The notes below the pieces were generated by a model, which saw only the letters and a list, made by a program, of their open reading frames with translations, ran no database searches and was not told the origin of the DNA. The position numbers and the translations under genes were made by a program. A stretch of DNA of 64,000 bases from Macrostomum hystrix (lineage: Eukaryota > Platyhelminthes > Macrostomidae), in contig CATNEN010000039.1 in the NCBI GenBank assembly GCA_950097015.1, positions 8,966,001 through 9,030,000 of the forward strand, written 5' to 3'. Below are positions 32,568 through 46,900 of the stretch, one piece after another. The number at the start of each line of letters is the position of its first letter. Position 1 is the stretch's first letter.

Positions 32568-35500
32568 TCAAGCAGTTTCAACTGAAACGAAATGGTCTCC
32601 AGATAAGCGGGCCCCGGCCTCGCCGTTCGCGGCAGCCATCACCGCCCAATGCAGTTCAGCCCAATTGAACACTTCGCCCGACTCGTTGAGGTGACCAGTC
32701 ACGAGCAGGGCTGTCCGCCATCCCGATGGCAAACGAACGGTTACTGGTTTTAGGAATCGAACCCCAGGGGGGCCTAGAAGGAGGGTTCGGGCGCCCATCA
32801 CCGCTAGTTGAAGCCGCTGCAGGCGGCCAATATCAATGGCCCCGGCTGGCACCTCCAGAGCCGCGCCTGTGCGCGAGCATCGCAGCTCCCCACCAGAAAA
32901 GTCAAACAGCCCGGTGCATCGAGACAACGGCTGGGTCTGCTGGGGTGTCTGCTGCGGCGTCTGCTGCGGCTTCGGCTGCGGCTTCGGTGGCGACTCAGGC
33001 TTTGGGCGCCAGAATTCAAACGGATCGCCGAACGCCGCCCCAGTTGTCATCGTAGACTGCGGACTGTCGCGAGAACAGCAGCTGCCTGATGGGCTGCACC
33101 TACGCTGGTTGAGTTCGCAATGGTTTTCTCCACAATGCTCCCACTCGTTGCTGCCCTGGCGCTGCATGGAATACGTTGGCAGCTCTTCGTCGTGCTGACT
33201 GGACTCTGGAAGCCAGGTGGGTAAAAGGTCTGTAAAAATGTGGGTAAAAAGTCTGTTGCTTCGCAGAGACTTCACATGTAACATTTCTTTAAGATTACGA
33301 TCTACTTTTTAGTAGATAGCTTCGTAGTCCGGGGTGCTTTCAAGCTCGGAATTTCACAATGTCAAAAAGCAAATTATTTCATAAGGTCGAAGTTAGTAAC
33401 GTAAAAAAATATTTAAAATCTAACACTCCAAAACAAAGGACGTCACATAGTAAACATTTTTACCTCCTAATGACAACCTGTATATTTATCACTCTGCATT
33501 TTTACTATGATTTCGACCTAATAAAGTTTCGGCCTTGTGAAATTTCGAGTTTTTGAAAGCCTGCGTAGTCCATGAGAGAACTGTACACACAGGACTCGAG
33601 TTTAACGAGATGTCTATTCAAAACAGCTCGACCATTGGTTGCAAAATAGAGAGTATACTCAAACAAGAAGATGTATTTTTTCGCACTTCAAAGGCAGCGA
33701 ACACTTACTAGTGCAGCACAGATTCGGCTCCGAAAGCGCCCTGACCGGTCGATCGTCCTTCTCTGCCAGCCACAGCGTCTGGCATTGCTGCAAGTGAATC
33801 AGGCCGTCCAGTCCGGTCAGCAGTGGGCTCAGGTCCGGCTGGTCAACGGTAAACTCGTAAGTGAACAAGTGGCTGCACCATCGCTCCAGTCGGCAGCTGT
33901 CCTGATAAAGACGCTTGGAGCCGCGCTCCTTGCGAATCTTCTTCACTACGAGGCGGTTGGATGCGCGCACGAACAGAACGATGGGAGCCAGCTGAGCAAA
34001 GCAGAGACGGTCGACAGCTACCGGATTCAGATCCAATACGCAGTGCTTCCCAAGTGCTACCACTGTACGAATGTCTGATAGCTTCACCTAACAAATGATG
34101 CACGAGGAAAATTTGAGTTGGAGAGTATACGACAATACTTCATGCAAACTTGCAAGCTTCAAGACGTCCCTTGAAATCGGATATTCGTAGGACCACCCGA
34201 TAAGGTTTTAATTCATTAGCGACTATACTACTAATATTGCCAATGATTCCCAGACTTTCCACTCTTGCAAAGCGAATCACACAGAACAGACTTACTGTCG
34301 GCCCACCATGCTTCGGCAGCTCAAATCTATCCGGATGAGTGTTGACGAGGTGGTTCCGCACCAGGTCAGCGAACGGTCCGAACACGACCACCGGTCGACA
34401 GAAAGCAACCCGTCTCTGAGCCACTCGCTCGTAGGGCGGGAACGCTGTCGGCAGCTCGCAGCCCGCATTGGCCATGACAATCTGATCGGCCCGATTCGCG
34501 CAGGGAATCAGCCGAGCTTCGGTCTCGGCCGGCAGCGGATGAACTCGCACTGCTTCCCAGCTGCCCACAACTCCACCGACCAGCGTGTCTCGCACCATGA
34601 ATACAGTGTTTCGACTGAAAGCTGACTCGCCCGGTGCTGGAGTCGAGTAAGAAAAGTGTGCCCGAACGTAGAATTTATCACCTGGCTGCTGGCTAGCCAA
34701 GAACGCTCGATGTTCAGCCTGAGCGTGCACTAAAATTACTTGTAGGGCCCGACCTTTGGCTCGTAGAAGAAACAGCAGCGCCTCCTCCTTTGTGGCACGC
34801 ACGAGGCTTTTATCGTTTATGGAAAGCAGCCGATCGCTTGGGCGAATACCTGCGCGATCAGCAGCGGCACCCGGGGTCACCTTGCGCACGAAGATGCCAA
34901 CAGCGTTGCCGCCGTCGAGCTGCACTCCGATCGAGCCATCTGGATCAGGCCGCACAAGCAGGGTCTTTTCCTCACCTTTGCCGTCAAAGAGCTCCGATTT
35001 AAGACTAGGCCTGTGCGAGTCCGACATCTTCAACTCGTCTTCCATGAAGCTCATAAGACGGTTCCGAGGTTCCACTGCCTGATGTAGCTTCTGATCGACT
35101 TTCGTACCGATTGCTTTAGCTTCTTTTGGGATCTTTCCTAGGTGGAAAGTGGCCTTTTCAGTCTGTTTAGGTGGCATGAGCTCATCCATAAAGTCATGCA
35201 CATCTTTTTTCGATACCAATGATGGTCGGGGCTCCGTTAGGCTAGAAACTTGTTTTGTTGAAAGGTGTTGTTGACTCGGAACATTGTCCGAATATGGCTT
35301 GCCTGTGTTCTCTCTGCTTCCGGAAATGCTGAGATAATTTCTATTTGCGCCTCCGTTTTGTAGCTGTGATTCTCGATACTGTGGGTTCAACGCTTTTTCG
35401 CCTCTTGGTGCTGCAGCTGTCTGCTGGCTAGTCTTGAATGCACTAATCGTCTGCTGCGCATCTGCAAGACTTTGATCGGCTTGGTTAAGAGCGGTCGTAG

Positions 35501-36938
35501 ATAGAGATAGAGCACTGGATTGTTGTGTGGGCTTGTCAATCCTGCGATGCATGAAGGATTGATCATCTCTTCGGCCATTCTGATGCTCCGTTGATCTAGC
35601 GAGTCCAGACATGATTTCCTGAGTGCCTACGATAGACTCGCTGAGCCGGTGATCGAACATATTCTCTCGAGGACCCATCTTATCCGCGGTTGGCTTGGCA
35701 CGCGCAGTGGACACACTAATGGTTGGTCTATTGTCACTGGCTAGCTCCACTCGGGTAGGAAGCAATAGTTCGGCTGGCTTGATAACAGTCCCAACTTTTC
35801 TTGGCTTAAACGATTCAGTAGATTTCGAGTTGATCATTTCCTTACTGCTTAACAAGCTGCTCAACTGCTGCGCGCTGCTTGCTGGTCTGTGAAGGACTGC
35901 ACTATCCTTGCCGTTTAACTTTGACACGTTGCCCCTGCACTGACTCACCGAATCTCCTACATCTGACTGAACTCGAGTTCTTTGCTCTGAGACGGATGTC
36001 TCAGCTGAGAAGTACGAACTCGGACTTGTTGGATTCGTTGTCTTGGGCGTCAGATTGTCCCTTCTATTCGTTTGTCCAGAATGACTAGCGCTTAAGTAGC
36101 TGCTGTCATCGTCTTCCTTGCTTGTGATGAGGTCTGACCCAAGACCTTGAAAGAATTTCGCTCCCTTGGTTCCATTCGTCGGAGTCATAAGCATCTTATC
36201 CTTTTCAATTTTATGCTTTCCAGGTGAATGGTGCTGCTGGTTCTGTTGGCTCTGCAGGGAGTGCGATTGTCTGCGTTCAGAAGTCGAGGCATTGGACTGG
36301 ATCGAATTCTGGGTCTCCAATTTCGACGGCATCGATGGTGTGCGACTATTTGTCTTGTACCGAAGCGTTGTCGATTGCGCCGAGTCAACAAGACGAGCTA
36401 GGTGCGCTGGCGATGCCAACTGCTGCACAGAGACACCGTTGATGCTCTCCAGAGTCTTTGAGACCACCAGCTGACTTTTCTCTGTCTCGCAAGATCGAAC
36501 AACGAATGTAACCTCCACAAAAAAGTTGTCCGACTCTTCATTTTCTAGATGGCAGCCATTAGTACAGCTTCCAACAGGGTCCTGGCGCGAGTCAAGCCTG
36601 GTTGGTCCTATTCTTGTCGTCGCGGGCGCCCTCGACGGGTCCAACATTCGCTCCACTAGCAAGCTAACGACGCGACTTCGCTGCAGCAGTGAAATCGCCC
36701 CGTCATGCGTGACGCGACGCATTGAAGCTCCGTTGCAGCCCAGCAGAAGATCACCCGGCCGCAGGTAGCCGTCCGCTGGCCCACCGGGTATCACGGCGCT
36801 CACGTAGACACCTCCGGGCAGCTCGTCGATGCCGACGCCAGGACGGACTGGTTGACTGTCGATGCCGCCGGAAACTTCAATGCCCAGACCGAAGTTTTGA
36901 GTCCGAGTTAGCGTCACGGTCAGCTGAACACTTTCCAT
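32568..36938 (-). CDS. Zonula occludens protein (ZO/TJP, polychaetoid family MAGUK)
   Basis: Junctional scaffold that couples membrane proteins to actin. Exons 36938-34296, 34087-33709 and 33229-32568 give 1227 residues. Domains: PDZ1 at about 5-97 (carboxylate loop FGLGI); a short PDZ2-like segment at about 140-196; a long Ser/Gln-rich linker; PDZ3 at about 656-739 (GSIGVQL, GDRLLSIN-like); SH3 at about 754-801 ending WEAVRVHP; a guanylate-kinase-like domain at about 843-1000 (GKHCVLDLNPVAVDRL) crossing the exon 1/2 junction; and a C-terminal ZU5 at about 1112-1227 (PPGVRFLKPVTVRLP). PDZ-PDZ-PDZ-SH3-GUK-ZU5 order is specific to ZO proteins. The GUK-ZU5 spacer is short compared with vertebrate ZO-1. 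ATG at 36938 opens directly into PDZ1. Confidence 0.93.
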
Positions 36939-39900
36939 TGCTCGCTCGGGCTGGTGATGTCTTTAGTTACAGTGCAAAGCTAAAGTGGCAAATTTGAAGG
37001 GCGAATAATGGGTTGCTGCTTGCAGCAGGGCCACGAAACGAATGCATCAAGCCAAAGACTTCTTAAACTAAAAAAATGTTTTACGAAGTGCATGTCGATA
37101 TGACCGGAATGTAATGAACAGTATAAAACACGGTCACTCCAACTGAACTGAATCCTATGGTCTGATACTAACATGACTGGCTCAGTTTTCGGCCCTTAAA
37201 TCGACGAATTTTATTAGTTTTTTATAGGTAGTTTACACGGCATTTTCGAGCTAAATATTTAGTTAAAAAAGCTATTTGCTTTTCTCTTCAGACTTCTGTT
37301 CACATTTTGAATCAAACAGCCTCTGCGAAACAACGGAAAGATTTATTTAAAGAACGTAAACAACGGAAAGAGTTCTATTGGAAAGGGACAAATAATAACA
37401 CTTACTGGATACAAATAACACTCGCACCGCCAGCTGTCAGTTTGTGCCAATCTCCTTTGAGTCAGGCTATAGTCAGGCTACAGTTAAGTTTTTTATAGTC
37501 GAGCAGTTGTGGATAGAGAAGCGGAACAGCTCGCCTTCGTCTAGTTCCCGTTGGCTGCAACTCGACAGAACAATGCTCAAGTACCTGGATCGAGTTGTGC
37601 GAGTGCTTCCTTTTATTGGTTGCGGCAGAGGTAAAATCCACAAAGAGAATAAAGCAAGGAAAAGGGTTGGCCGCAGTAGCTGCAGTTTTATTTGGCACGG
37701 AAAGAAGAGTTTCCGAATCTTGTGGTTTCAATTGTGTGACAAATGTCTATTGAAGCTGCTTGGCCGGAGAGTCTGAGGCAGTGGGATTGGAGTGTTTCGC
37801 GAGTGTGCGCGAGTGTTTCACGCAGAGCAGTTCCAGTTGAGCAGTGCGCATGTTTCGTACATTGAAGCCCATTGTTCATTGATTGTGCTATTACCAAGAG
37901 AAATTTCTGTTAAAAAACCGAGACCTGTTTGCGTCCATGCGTGCTAACGATGAGTTAAGTGGAAGAAGCGGTCCGCACTGGTACATTCTGGACACTGCGT
38001 GCTTACAGCTTATGTATAATTCTTTTTAGTGCGTCAAGCCCTGTGTGGCTATGCGACTAAAGCCTTCATCATTTCATTTATAATCTCTTTATTCGTAGTA
38101 ATTATATAATAACTTTGATTTCGACGAAATTTTACACATAATTGACACCGACGATTTTTATTTTAGAAAAACAGTGCGTCAGCTAAGTTGGACTAGCTAG
38201 AAGCCTAAACACGGTCGTATAATACACAATTTTCTCAATGCGACTGCATGATGTAAGACAGCGCCTTCAAAACAAATGAGTTTTCTTGCTAACTCTTGCT
38301 TGCTCTTTTCTTGCTTGCCTCCCTGCGGAAGGGGGTGCAGTTCACCTTAATCTTCTATCTGATCTTTGATCTTTGAAATGGGAATTGTGTTTTCAATAAG
38401 TAAATGGCTTCGCTTCTAACAGCCAGCATTTGTAGTTGAATTGCGATCTCAGAATAAGAGACTTTATATTGTACACAACAGCAAAGCCTTAAATAGCCTC
38501 AATTCGACCATCGCTATGCATGACCACAGGCCACGATCGCAAAACTAAGTGCACCGGCTCATGCCAGCTCGCTTCTACTTCTCATGCCCAGGGCAGCATT
38601 TAAGTCCGCTTACTTAATTTATTCAGTATGTGAAATTTTGTAGATGCCTGCACCGTACGTAATGCAGCTGGGGCACGGTGGGTAAAGAAACTTACTTTCT
38701 GTGCGTTCAACACAGGGCGCCAGGCTGTTCAGTAGCTATATTTGCCGCTGGGCACCTTCAGCCGTTGACGATAGCTGCGCCAGGAGCTTCATCTGCGTTG
38801 TTTAGGGTGTAGATCGAGGCTTCATGTACCTGTATGAGTAAACAAAAAATATTAAATCAATATTTTTTTTCTTAATGTTTATAGTCATACATTTTGCATG
38901 ACATTGTTTTTTATGGAAACAACTTAACAGTGTACGAGTTTTGCTTTAAAAAAGATAATTTGATCATTACGTACGATCGTATTCTGATTATCAGATTTTT
39001 TCGCTCATCATGCAGATCACTTTGCAGACTGTCGACAACAATTAGTAGCAATTATATCACAATTACAGAGGGGCAGAGGGAAGTTTTACAAATTAGCATA
39101 AAACTAAGGAATACGTTATTAATTTAGTAATGCGCAACGACCTGATCCTTACTTTCATTAATGGAATTAAGAGAGATTCATTAAACAACTTCCTTGCCAA
39201 ATCCGGCTTCGAAGATGGACATCCAGCTTGTGGAAGTTGTTCGTTCTTAACAAAACATTTTTTAAAGGCGTTCAAAAAAGAGTAGGCAGTTTTTCTCACT
39301 TTTCAGATCTTTTATATCTTCGATTAAAACTATTTTTCTTCTTCTTTTAGGCAGCTAAATTCTGTTAAATTGTTTAAAAAAAATTGTCAATGAAGACACG
39401 AGGCACGATGGCTGCAAAACTACATATAACAGTAGGCTACAGACCTCAGAGTGCTTGGGTACCTAACTTTAATACACTAATACCTATCTTCTTTAATTAA
39501 TTCTTTAATTTAGGCTTGGCTAAGCAAAAAAATTTTCCGTTTAATAAACTTTTATTCTATTAGGCCTAGGCCTATGTTAAATTAATTAGTCGGAAAAAGT
39601 AATAAGGTTGCAATATCTACAATCTATGTAGTATCATTTCTATTTTTGTTTAGTTTACTGTACAAATGTGATTGACCTTTTTGTATTGAATAATACTGCA
39701 TTGTAAAATTTTAACTTAAGTCTATGTCTAATAATATATAATATTAATAATATGAGCCTGTACATGTCTTGAATCAGGCCTGTTGGATAAAAATGTATTG
39801 CAAGGTTATTCCAAATATAAATAAATGCTTTAATCATATTCATATTACATTTGTGATTCATTCATTCTTTTGTTTCTTGAAAAGTTCATTCTTTTTTTAA

Positions 39901-40945
39901 GAAAAAAAGGTACAAATATTGGACTATTTTGGGCTATGTTGGTACAAATGTTGGACTATGTTGCTTTGAATGGCAATTTTTTTCATAAATCTATAATTAG
40001 TATTTTTTGTAGTTTGCCTTCATTTTATATAAGTTGTAAACATGCTTGTTTAATATATTGCAAGCTCTCCTATCTTGGCTTGTAGACTAGCTAGAAGCTA
40101 GCTAATTAGGTATAATTAAATAGGCCTATACTATTTTCTAACTTCCATTAGTAGGCCTAATCTAGAATTCTAGTTGTTTTGGGCAAAAGCAATAATGGAC
40201 ATAACATTCCATCCCAAAACTATTTTGGCCCACATTTAATTGCTTTAATGTGATTTTGTCTGCTAGCACATTTTTTTATTGATAACAAAGATATATCACC
40301 GCAGTGTTACAATGCAAACAGTTAATTTGTTAAGTAATTGAAGTTATTAAACAAATTGGTTAAAATGATAGAAGTAAGGCCAGGGCATGCTCTGAAACAT
40401 GTACTACCATGACTGATATAACTATAAGACATAGTGAAAAATAAACACTGTCCAGTTATAAATAATTTTTTAATGTCAGTCTTTGAAAGACCATTTTATA
40501 CTTAAAAGATTTTCTAATGCTGAAGAGCCTGCTTGCTCTATGGCCCTATAGCTAGCTTTTTTACTTGATGTATGTAACATTATTGATATTTAAAAGTGAA
40601 GATAAAGTATACTAGTTGGACTCTAACACAGAAACGGAACTTGTCAATACCTAAACTCAGTTTTAGGCCTACCATTTTTATTAGAAACAAAACAACTTTG
40701 ACATACTATAAATTTCTTATTCTTTCTGTGTCTCTGTCAATAATATTAACAAATTAAAAATATAGGTATATAGGTAAATCTGAAAATAACATCTGCTGAA
40801 CATTGATATAGGCTTTCACTATTTCTTAAGTCAAATAGTTTCTTAGTTACATTTGCTCTAATGTGCTCATCTACATATTTCACATTACAGCAAGCCTTTC
40901 CAATTCACAATTAAAATTGCATTGTCTGTCCAATTGCTAATTTTT
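36939..40945. other. Intergenic between the ZO and HELQ starts
   Basis: The two genes are divergent, so this 4-kb stretch should hold both promoters. It is AT-rich, with frequent 'aggccta' words at 39.5-41 kb. A 51-codon open frame at 39130-39285 has no recognisable domain. I find no supported coding gene. Confidence 0.5.
38696..38829 (-). other. Exon-like segment, possible 5' UTR exon of the ZO gene
   Basis: On the minus strand a CATACAG acceptor and a GTAAGT donor bracket 134 bp of mixed-composition sequence in otherwise AT-rich DNA. It has no long open frame. The position upstream of the ZO ATG makes a non-coding leader exon possible; this is inference. Confidence 0.2.
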
Positions 40946-43900
40946 ATGTCTTCAAGTACAGCTGGGCCAGATAAGGACAGCAGAGCTCGCAGCAATGGCA
41001 GTGGAAGTCGCATGTATGTATTTACTGCCCCTCAGCCAGCAAAGCGGCCTCAACAGAAGCCAACTCAGCAGCAGCAGCAGCATGATAAGCCGCTCACGGC
41101 AGTCGAATCGCAACCTCGCAAGCCCCTGTTCTCCAGCAGCTCACCATATTGTTCAAAATTATCAAAGCTAGGCTCATCTTCAGCCGCATCGCCAGGTCAT
41201 CAACAACTACAGATCTCCGAGTCACCAGCCAGGAAGCAGCGTCGAACCGTTCTTCGGTTCAAGGAACTGTCGAAATTCTTGCTTGAACGTGTTGAGACTC
41301 AGTCGGATTCTGAGTCGCCAGCTGGCAAAGTGGTTAGTGTTGCTAAGCCCATTACACAACTGGAGCCTATCCAAGATCTAGTAGCTGAAGATCCACTGCT
41401 CATTGACAACCCGAGTAGCAGCGATGCTGCTGATCGAAGCTGCAGCCGAGCCGTTGATGGCAAACAGACTGGAAGCTTCTTTGGTCTGCCCGGGTTCATA
41501 AAGGACCTGCTGCAGAAGCACAAGGGCATTGAAAAACTTTATGGTAAGCCTTTTTTTTACTTTTACTTTCAAAATTGTTAGCGACTTCCCAGTTTCATTT
41601 ATTCCCTAATCTGCATCTGAAATCCCAACATGAGTAGTTTCGATCCCAGCATTCTCTCATAAAAAATTCCCATTTTGAGTAGTTAAGATCCCAAAATTCT
41701 TTCCCCCAAATCCCAGTTTGAGTAGTTAAGATCCCAAAATTCTTTCCCCCAAATCCCAGTTTGAGTAGTTGGATCCTCCCACACGTCGAATCCGCCCCTC
41801 CTAGCCACTCAAATCCGCCCCTTCCAGCTACTCAAATCCGCCCCATCCAGTTACTCAAATCCGCCCCTTCCAGCGTTCGACTCCGCTCCTCCCAGCCACT
41901 TGCTGTAAGATCCCAAAATTGTCTCATCCCAATTTTAAATTGTTAAGAAGTTCAGATCCAAAAATTCTTTTATCCCAAAACCCTATTTTGAGTAGTTAAG
42001 TTCTCAACATACTATCATCCCAAATTCCCATTTTGAGTAGTTAATATCCGAACATTCTCTCATCCTAAATCCCAGTTTGAGCAGTTAGGATCCCAACATT
42101 CTCTCATCCCAAAATCCCAGTTTGAGTAGTCAAGACATTCCACCGCCCACCCAGACTGGCAAATCGACTGTCTAACAATGCCCGAGGTGGTATCCGGGCG
42201 CAACCTGGTGTACAGTTTGCCAACCAGCGGCGGCAAGACCCTAGTAGCGGAGCTGCTAATCTTGCAGCAGCTGCTAGTTAAACGCCGCGACGCCCTATTC
42301 GTGCTGCCTTTTGTGTCCATAGTGCAGGAAAAGGTGCTGTCAACCAGCGCGCTGGGATTGGAGCTCGGCTTCCTAGTGGAGGAGTACGCCCACAGCAAGG
42401 GCCGGCTGCCTCCCGTTAAACGCCGAAATCGTCAATCTCTGTTCATTGCCACAATTGAAAAAGGACTTGCATTGGTTAATAGTCTGATTGAGGAGAAACG
42501 ACTTAACCAATTGGGCATTGTAGTTATTGACGAACTGCACATGATAGGCGAATCTGGTCGAGGTGCCACGCTTGAATCCTTGATTACTAAGGTGAGGCTA
42601 GTACGAGCGTACCTTTATTAATATTTATTAACTATTAATGTAAGTCTTTTAGCTTCTTATCCCAGCCCCTCAAATCCAGCGCTCGCGGCGACTCCTCCCA
42701 CACGTCGAATCCGCCCCTCTCAGCCACTCAAATCCGCCCCTTCCAGCTACTCAAATCCGCCCCTCCCAGCTACTCAAATCCGCTCCTCCCAGCCACTCAA
42801 ATCCGCTCCTCCCAGCCACTCAAATCCGCTCCTCCCAGCCACTCAAATCCGCTCCTCCCAGCCACTCAAATCCGCCCCTCCCAGCTAGTCAAATCCGCTC
42901 CTCCCAGCCACTAAAATCCGCCATTCCAAGCCCTCAAATCCGCCCATCCCAGCTACACAAATCCGCTCCTCCCAATCACTCAAATCCGCCTCCCTTGTTC
43001 GTCAAATCCGCCATTCCAAGCCTCAAATCCGCCCCTCCCAGTCCTTAATTGATGCAATCATTAATTAGAATTGGCTAATAAAACTTCAGGTGCGGTTCAG
43101 TTCGCCCGCGACTCGCCTGATCGGCATGAGTGCCACCATCAGCAATCTAGACCAGCTGGCTGCCTGTCTCAATGCGGCACTCTTCACTAGGAATTTTCGG
43201 CCAGTTCAATTGCGCGAATACGTCAAGATTGAGGATAAACTGTACCGGCTAGCGGTGCCAGCGACAGAGTCTAGCACTTCGCCGACTAGCCCGCATATGG
43301 CTTTCGATCGGCTAGTGACGCACGATGGCTACGGCTGCAGATTGTATCCGGATAAGGCTAGCAGGCTGGCTGATCCCGATTCGCTCTGCGGCTTAGTTGC
43401 AGAGGTGAGGCTGCAGATTATTGTCAATGGTTGAAATGAGTTAGCTAGTACTGTCAGTAGTATTTCAGTGTCAAACGGGTGCATATTTGACCAGGTGATA
43501 CCGGCCAAGTCCTGCCTAATATTCTGCCAATCAAAGAAGTCTTGCGAAAGTGTTGCCAACCTATTAGCTCGGTATCTGCCGCGGCGACTCGCTACTCCGG
43601 CTGGCGTTGGCGGTGACGTCATCGAGAGGAGACAGGTGAGTCATTGGGATCGGAAACTAGGCCCTTCTTGCAGTGAAACTGTATAAAATACATTCCTACA
43701 GTCCTTGGGATTTGAACATATCCCATTTCTACAGTCCTTGGGATTTCAACATATCCCATTCTTACAGTCCTTGGGATTTGAACATATCCCATTCCTACAG
43801 TCCTTGGGATTTCAACATATCCCATTCTTACAGTCCTTTGGATTTCAACATATCCCATTCTTACAGTCCTTGGGATTTCAACATATCCCATTCTTACAGT

Positions 43901-46900
43901 CCTTTGGATTTCAACATATCCCATTCTTACAGTCCTTGGGATTTGAAGATATCCCTTTCCTACAGTCCTTGGGATTTGAAAATCTACCATTCTTACAGTC
44001 CTTGGGATTTCAACATATCCCATTCCTACAGTCCTTGGGATTTCAACATATCCCATTCTTACAGTCCTTGGGATTTCAACATATCCCATTCTTACAGTCC
44101 TTTGGATTTCAACATATCCCATTCTTACAGTCCTTTGGGATTTGAAAATATCCCATTCCTACAGTCCTTGGGGTTTGAAAATATCCCATTTCTACAGTCC
44201 TTGGGATTTGAAAATCTACCATTCCTACAGTCCTTGGGATTTCAACATATCCCATTCTTACAGTCCTTGGGATTTCAACATATCCCATTCCTACAGTCCT
44301 TGGGATTTGAACATATCCCATTTCTACAGTCCTTGGGATTTCAACATATCCCATTCTTACAGTCCTTTGGATTTCAACATATCCCATTCCTACAGTCCTT
44401 TGGATTTCAACATATCCCATTCCTACAGTCCTTTGGATTTCAACATATCCCATTCCTACAGTGCTTGGGATTTGAACATATCCAATTCCTACAGTCCTTG
44501 GGATTTCAACATATCCCATTTCTACAGTCCTTGGGATTTGAAAATCTACCATTCTTACAGTCCTTAAAAATATCATTCTTTTCCTCCTTCTAAAGCCACC
44601 CAGTAATTCCATTCTTAAAACTATCCCCATTTCCGCTACATTAGGATATTCTTCCCTGCATTTCCTAGGCCCTAGCCAAGCGATTGCGCACCGAGGAAGA
44701 CGATGTCGGCGGCGGTGGCCGGCTCTGCCCGGTGCTGGCGGCAACCCTGCCAATGGGAGTGGCCTATCACCACAGCGGCCTCACAGCGGAGGAGCGGCGC
44801 TGCCTGGAGGAGGCCTTCGCTGACGGCACCCTGTGCGCAATCTGCTGCACCTCCACCCTTGCTGCCGGCGTCAACCTGCCAGCTAAGCGGGTCATTGTCC
44901 GCTCGCCCCTGGTTGGCGCCGCGTTCATCGGCCTGGCGCAGTACCTGCAGATGGTTGGCCGGGCTGGGCGGGCCGGATTAGACACGGAGGGAGAGAGTGT
45001 GGCCATTGTGCCGGCTAGGGATCAGTTGAGATTTGTGCAGATGCGCACGGACTCAGACTCGCTCAGGTTAGTTCACAGACTGATAGTTTGCCTTTCGTCA
45101 GCTTCCTTTTTTATCATTTTTTTTTAGTCTAGAATTACTTTCTTACTGTTTTGATTCCTCTTGACTGCATTATCATGGCCGTCATCTCATACCCGCCATT
45201 GTTTTATCCACCATTTCATACCCACCATCTCATACTCATGTCATTCTCATCTCATACTCACCTCGTTCTCATCTCATACTCTCCTCGTTCTCATCTCATA
45301 CTCACCTCATTCTCATCTCATACTCACCTCATACTCACCTCATAATCATCTCATACTCATCACATCCTCCCGCAATGCCCATTAACTTACTGCCGTGATC
45401 TCATGGCCCGCCAGATGTCGCAGTCGCCTATTGGAAGGCGCAGCTCTTCAGTCGCTGATCCTAAGCAGCCTCAGCCTGGGACTCACTCGCAGCCGGTCGG
45501 ACATCGCCAGACTGTTGGCTAGCAGCTTCCTGGCTGTGCAAACTTCGCCAGGCGAACTGGCTGAAGCTGTTGACGCCTGCCTGGCTAGACTGGACGCTCT
45601 GAAACTGTTGGGCTCTGAGAACCTGTGAGTGGCCGGTAGTTTTATTTTCTGTATTCATCTAGTTTTTTTTAGCACAATCGAGTCTTCTTACACCGACTTG
45701 CCCGATTGCCAGATCCGACCAGCCGTGCCTCACTGCCAGTCAGTTAGCCACCGCCTGCGTCAAAGGTAGCGTTGAGCCGGAGCGCGCAGCCAAAGTCCTG
45801 GCGGAACTTCGCCAAGCTCTTGGTGGCATGCAGCTTGACTCCTATGTGCACCTTCTATGGCTGGTTGTGCCACCGGACTGCCTGCCCGGCAACTCGGCTT
45901 TCGGCGAGCTGGCCGGATTAGCCGAGTCGGCAAGGCGACTGCCCGCTCTGCTGGACACGCTGACTCCGGAGGAGAGGCGCGCCATCGAGGCCTGCTCCGG
46001 ACTGGGCGAGGCGATGGCTGTGAGACTCGCTGCCGGCCGACCCCCCACTGCCGAGCAGCTGGTGAGCCTCGGGTTGCCCCTCACTCAAGTGTTTGACCTT
46101 TGGTTGCCCCTCACTCCAGTGTTTGACCTTGGGTTGCCCCTCACTCCAGCGTTTGAGCTTGGGTTGCCCCTCACTGCAGGGTTTAACCTTGGGTTGCCCC
46201 TCACTGCAGGGTTTGACCTTGGGTTGCCCCTCACTCCAGGGTTTGACCTTGGGTTGCCCCTCAGCCCCTTGGGTTTTCCCTATGTCACTCACTGAAGTAT
46301 CCATTTAAAACTGTTGCAGCCTAGACTCAGACGGGCACAGCTCACACTGGTTCTGCTCAGTCTGTGGCGCGGCGACTCGGTGTGGCGCGTCAGCGACCGT
46401 TTCAGCCTCAGTCGGGGCTTCGTTCAGCAGCTGTTGTCCTCGGCCGCGTCCACCGCCTCCGGCTTGGCCCAATTTGTGCAACCTTTCGACAGTTTGTGGG
46501 GCCTTCAACGCCTTCTGCCAGACTTTGCGCAGCGGCTGGCGCACTGCGTATCACCGGAACTGCTGCCGCTGATGCAGCTGCCGGCTGTGCGGCGCGGCAG
46601 GTCAGTTGAGTTGCGGAATTGAGTCTTCGAGCTCAGTATTTTAACGAATTTGCCTCTCGCTCCAAGGTCCCTGAGCTCGATTCCGCGGCGAGGCCATATT
46701 TATTTGGTATTTATTTTTGCAATTTACGCCCTTGAGGGCCAACCTCCAAGGCACAGTGAAAGTACAGATGTATACTCTGTGTGAGTGTGTGCCTGTGTAC
46801 AGTATCTTTTGTGCTCAGGAGTCAGCGAAACGGGCAGAATCGTTTCTATAGTTTTTCGGGCAATTTCTAGGAATGACATCTCGTGCCATTTCTAGGAATA

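Noticed and set aside
39130-39285. Small 51-codon plus ORF
   Set aside because: Protein-like composition, but no homologous domain or splice support; could be chance.
43468-43494. An extra HELQ exon start at the acceptor before 43468
   Set aside because: Using the acceptor at 43494 gives in-frame [15 protein letters not shown], matching the family; the earlier one adds a non-conserved stretch.
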